The notes below the pieces were generated by a model. The model made no database searches. It was given only the letters and a program-made list of their open reading frames with translations, and was not told the DNA's origin. The translations under genes and the position numbers were made by a program. A stretch of DNA of 64,000 nucleotides. Origin: Lampris incognitus (Eukaryota > Chordata > Actinopteri > Lampriformes > Lampridae). Positions 61,581 through 64,000 of this stretch are shown piece by piece. The stretch lies in NCBI RefSeq assembly GCF_029633865.1, contig NC_079222.1, positions 35,915,327 to 35,979,326 of the forward strand. The letters run 5' to 3'. How positions within the stretch are numbered: the first letter of the stretch is position 1; every line of letters starts with the position of its first letter.

Positions 61581-63059
61581 CGCAGGTGTCCTCACGGGAC
61601 AGTCATACTCAACCCCAAGTGACTGCCGATGATGATCTCCCACTCACCGTTCCTATTCCTTTGCTGAATGAAAAAAGCTCAATTTTTAAACATCTTTTGG
61701 AGAGGAAAAATTACCATACTTGAGGGTAGAGGTTTTCAAATTACCGTAACAACATGGTAAACATGGCAGTAGTTCAGCCATGTTTGGATGGTGTCATCAT
61801 CATGGACATTTTATCACAGCTTTCTGCATTGGTGTGTGTTTGCATTGTGTTTCAGGGTGCTGAGTTTGATGAAACTTGTTAACAGGTATTCTATGACTCT
61901 TGACAACAAGAAGAAAGACCATGTGGAGGCCAAGCCCAGACCACAGAACGACACCAAACCTCTACTTCAGAGTAGGAACACTGCTATAAGTTGGGCAGGC
62001 AACCAAAACATACATCCATCCTTCCATTATCTATACCTGCTTATCTTGGTCATGGTTGCAGGGTGTTGGAGCCTGTTTCAGCATGCATAGGATGCAAGTC
62101 AGGCTCAACCCCTGGACAGGACGCCAATCCATCATAGGGTGCAACCAAAACATAAACCTACATGACTATCTCAAAGACTTTTGAGATAGTCACCCTTTCC
62201 TTTATCACCCTTTCCAAGGGTGATAAAATGCATTGTGGGTAATCCAATCAGAACCTGCAACCCTGAAATTAAGCTTAAGGGAAAATGTTGCAGTGCAGTT
62301 CAAACAAATGTAATACAGGTGTGTTGAACCTACTGACACACAAGCAGCCTTGAAGAGGGCAGGAGCGGTGTCTCGCGGCTGTCTCAGAAATCAAGGCTGC
62401 ATGACAAATGATGTTTTTACTGCCCTCTGTCGAGGCACCCGTACGCACACAGAAACACACAACCCGCTTACTCCTGTAACGGGGGGCAATAATGTACTCC
62501 ACAAATCACGTTTGTATACCAACACAAAACATGTGGAGACAGGACACACACATACCTCCCAGAGAAATCCCCAAGATTGGAAAATAAATAAGTGTGTAAG
62601 ATAAAGAAGAGAGGGGATGCAGGTTTCCATCATCCGAGGGTCTCAAGGTTTCTGTCGCTGTGCAGCAGCAGGAGGATAAATGCCCCTAAATGAACGTGTT
62701 GATTAAGATGTGCCATGCTGTGTTTATACCGGAGAGAACCCAGCGACACCTTCCATCTTCATACACTCCCCAGTTCTCCGGGTCCAGCTGCCGCTGCAGA
62801 CCCGGCTCCTCCTGCCTTCCCAGGTGTTGATGAAAAATGTCCATTTAGAGTTACAAATTCTTTGGAGCCCTAAGTGATTGTAAGGGTAGGATTTTTTTTT
62901 TTAGCTTGCACAGACAGGCATACCTCTTAAAAGATCCAGTCACAGACCACAACGTGGATTATAAAAGGCACAACAACAAGCCACTGAAATTACATTCATC
63001 AGTTCATTCAATAACTGAAAACATGAAAAAGCAAATTTGGTTAAAAAATTAAAACTTCT
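61581..63059. other. Mostly unassigned; one repeat fragment
   Basis: At 62006-62150 a minus-strand fragment resembles the tail of family 1 repeats (CATCCTTCCATTATCTATAC, GGACAGGACGCCAATCCATC). A short inverted pair at 62163-62226 (ACTATCTCAAAGACTTTTGA, ACCCTTTCC) forms hairpins. No gene was recognised. Confidence 0.4.
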
Positions 63060-63258
63060 GGGAATCCGGCGTGGTGGTCTGTTCCGTTGCCTACCTACAC
63101 AGGGATCGGCGGTTCGAGTAGCCGTGTTGCCTCCGGCTTGGTCGGGCGTCCCCTACAGACACAACTGGCGGTGTCTGCGGGTGGGAAGCCGGATGTGGTT
63201 ATGTGTCCTGGTCGTTGCACTAGCGCCTCCTCTGGTCGGTCACTGGGGGGAATACCGT
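63060..63258 (+). mobile_element. tRNA-derived SINE (family 2), partial
   Basis: Head GGAATCCGGCGTGGTGGTCT to CGCCTCCTCTGGTCGGTCAC; the second half is missing. Confidence 0.72.
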
Positions 63259-63475
63259 GGCCGGCTAAGAACACTCACACTTAGTTATACACGCAAACCA
63301 CTGGGCACCACACATAGTTTATTCACAAATCCCACTAACAGAACGTTTTTTGCACCATACATTCCCCTCAAAACCGCCTTTTTGGATTTTGAAGTCCTCC
63401 GGTGTCTGTCTGCCTTGGGTTTCGCCACACGGGTCGGGTTCTGGTGCGCGAGCATAACAGAACGTCGGAGCCATT

Positions 63476-64000
63476 ATGGACCCAGGCAAACCCAAGGGGC
63501 AGACGGTCCCTGTGACACCCCCGACCCGTAAGCCCCAGAGCCCCGTCCCCCTAGAGGCAGTAGTAAGAAGTCACAGCTGCCAACTTGACTCTCTCCACTC
63601 AGAGCTCACTACTGCCCTCACCCATGTCACCGGAGAGATCAGCGATCTTCAGTCCGGCTCCCAGGCCGCGACGAGCCAATTGTGTCTGTAGGGACACTCA
63701 ACCAAGCCGGAGGTAACACGGGGATTCGAACCGGCGATCGCTGCACTCACAACAGCGGTCTCCAGGATGAGCGCCCACCCTGCTCTGGCCCCGGTCCCTG
63801 CCCCCAGCTCGGCCTCCGGATTCCCCATTCCTGGTCCCGACGTTCCTCCTCCTCCGAGTCAACCCCCACTGGACCCCCGGTTCGAGCCTAATCTTCCCTG
63901 CCCCAAGGCCTTCGGTGGGGAGATCGAGCTGTTCGGGGGTTTCCTTGGTCAGTGTGAGCTCCTGTTCAAACACCAGCCATCCAGGTATAGGACAGGAGAG
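63476..64000 (+). pseudogene. Ty3/Gypsy gag, interrupted by a SINE fragment and running off the window
   Basis: ATG at 63476 opens MDPGKPKGQTVPVTPPTRKP. After LQSGSQAATS the frame enters a 68-bp reverse-oriented SINE family 2 fragment (63678-63745) that brings a stop. Gag sequence resumes in another frame with LTTAVSRMSAHP, a proline-rich linker and PKAFGGEIELFGGFLGQCEL plus FKHQPSRY, the start of the capsid region of PEG10/RTL1-like Gypsy Gag. The sequence before 63476 may be the 5' leader; no LTR was delimited. It is a different family from the element at 14-18.6 kb. Confidence 0.65.

Overview
This window looks like nuclear DNA from a ray-finned (teleost) fish. The evidence is spliced TRIM E3-ligase genes with the canonical 96, 234 and 60 bp internal exons, a C-type lectin exon, an intron-bearing AP-3 beta remnant, and a dense set of teleost-type repeats: RTE, L2 and L1-like LINEs, tRNA-headed SINEs, hAT and Tc1 DNA transposons, Ty3/Gypsy elements and long minisatellites. 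There is no operon structure and no sign of prokaryotic or organelle sequence.

Layout. Positions 1-1020 hold the 3' part of a hAT transposase. Positions 1960-14083 (copy A) and 25717-43250 (copy B) are a direct segmental duplication. Each copy contains one complete minus-strand RING/B-box/coiled-coil/PRY-SPRY TRIM gene in seven coding exons (562 aa in both), an L1-like LINE end inside intron 3, SINEs in and upstream of the gene, a 21-bp minisatellite and an L2 LINE 3' end. Copy B is longer because it gained a 3.1-kb RTE LINE and because its tandem arrays are larger. A Ty3/Gypsy element (14084-18627) begins at the exact right edge of copy A. Between the copies are a C-type lectin exon (20980-21829), an L1-like 5' fragment and the 5' half of a hAT transposon carrying a 203-bp hAT MITE.

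From 43250 to 50900 there are hAT remnants, a 200-bp assembly gap, a 41-bp array, an L1-like endonuclease fragment, a SINE-derived perfect hairpin and four recognisable exons of a decayed AP-3 beta (ap3b1-like) gene interrupted by repeats. Positions 50939-55616 are a 34-bp minisatellite of roughly 100 units, split by a palindromic Tc1-type element. From 55.7 kb to the end the sequence is mostly nested tRNA-derived SINEs and a MITE, with a broken Gypsy gag running off the right edge.

Biology. The window is part of a TRIM locus that grew by tandem duplication. The two TRIM proteins differ mainly by amino-acid replacements clustered in one SPRY loop, as expected for immune TRIMs under diversifying selection. 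The rest is the repeat turnover around that duplication. I did not find a convincing new multi-gene system. The most informative signals are the SPRY replacement cluster, the splice-site-adjacent pyrimidine array, the retroelement sitting exactly on the duplication edge, and the foldback elements.
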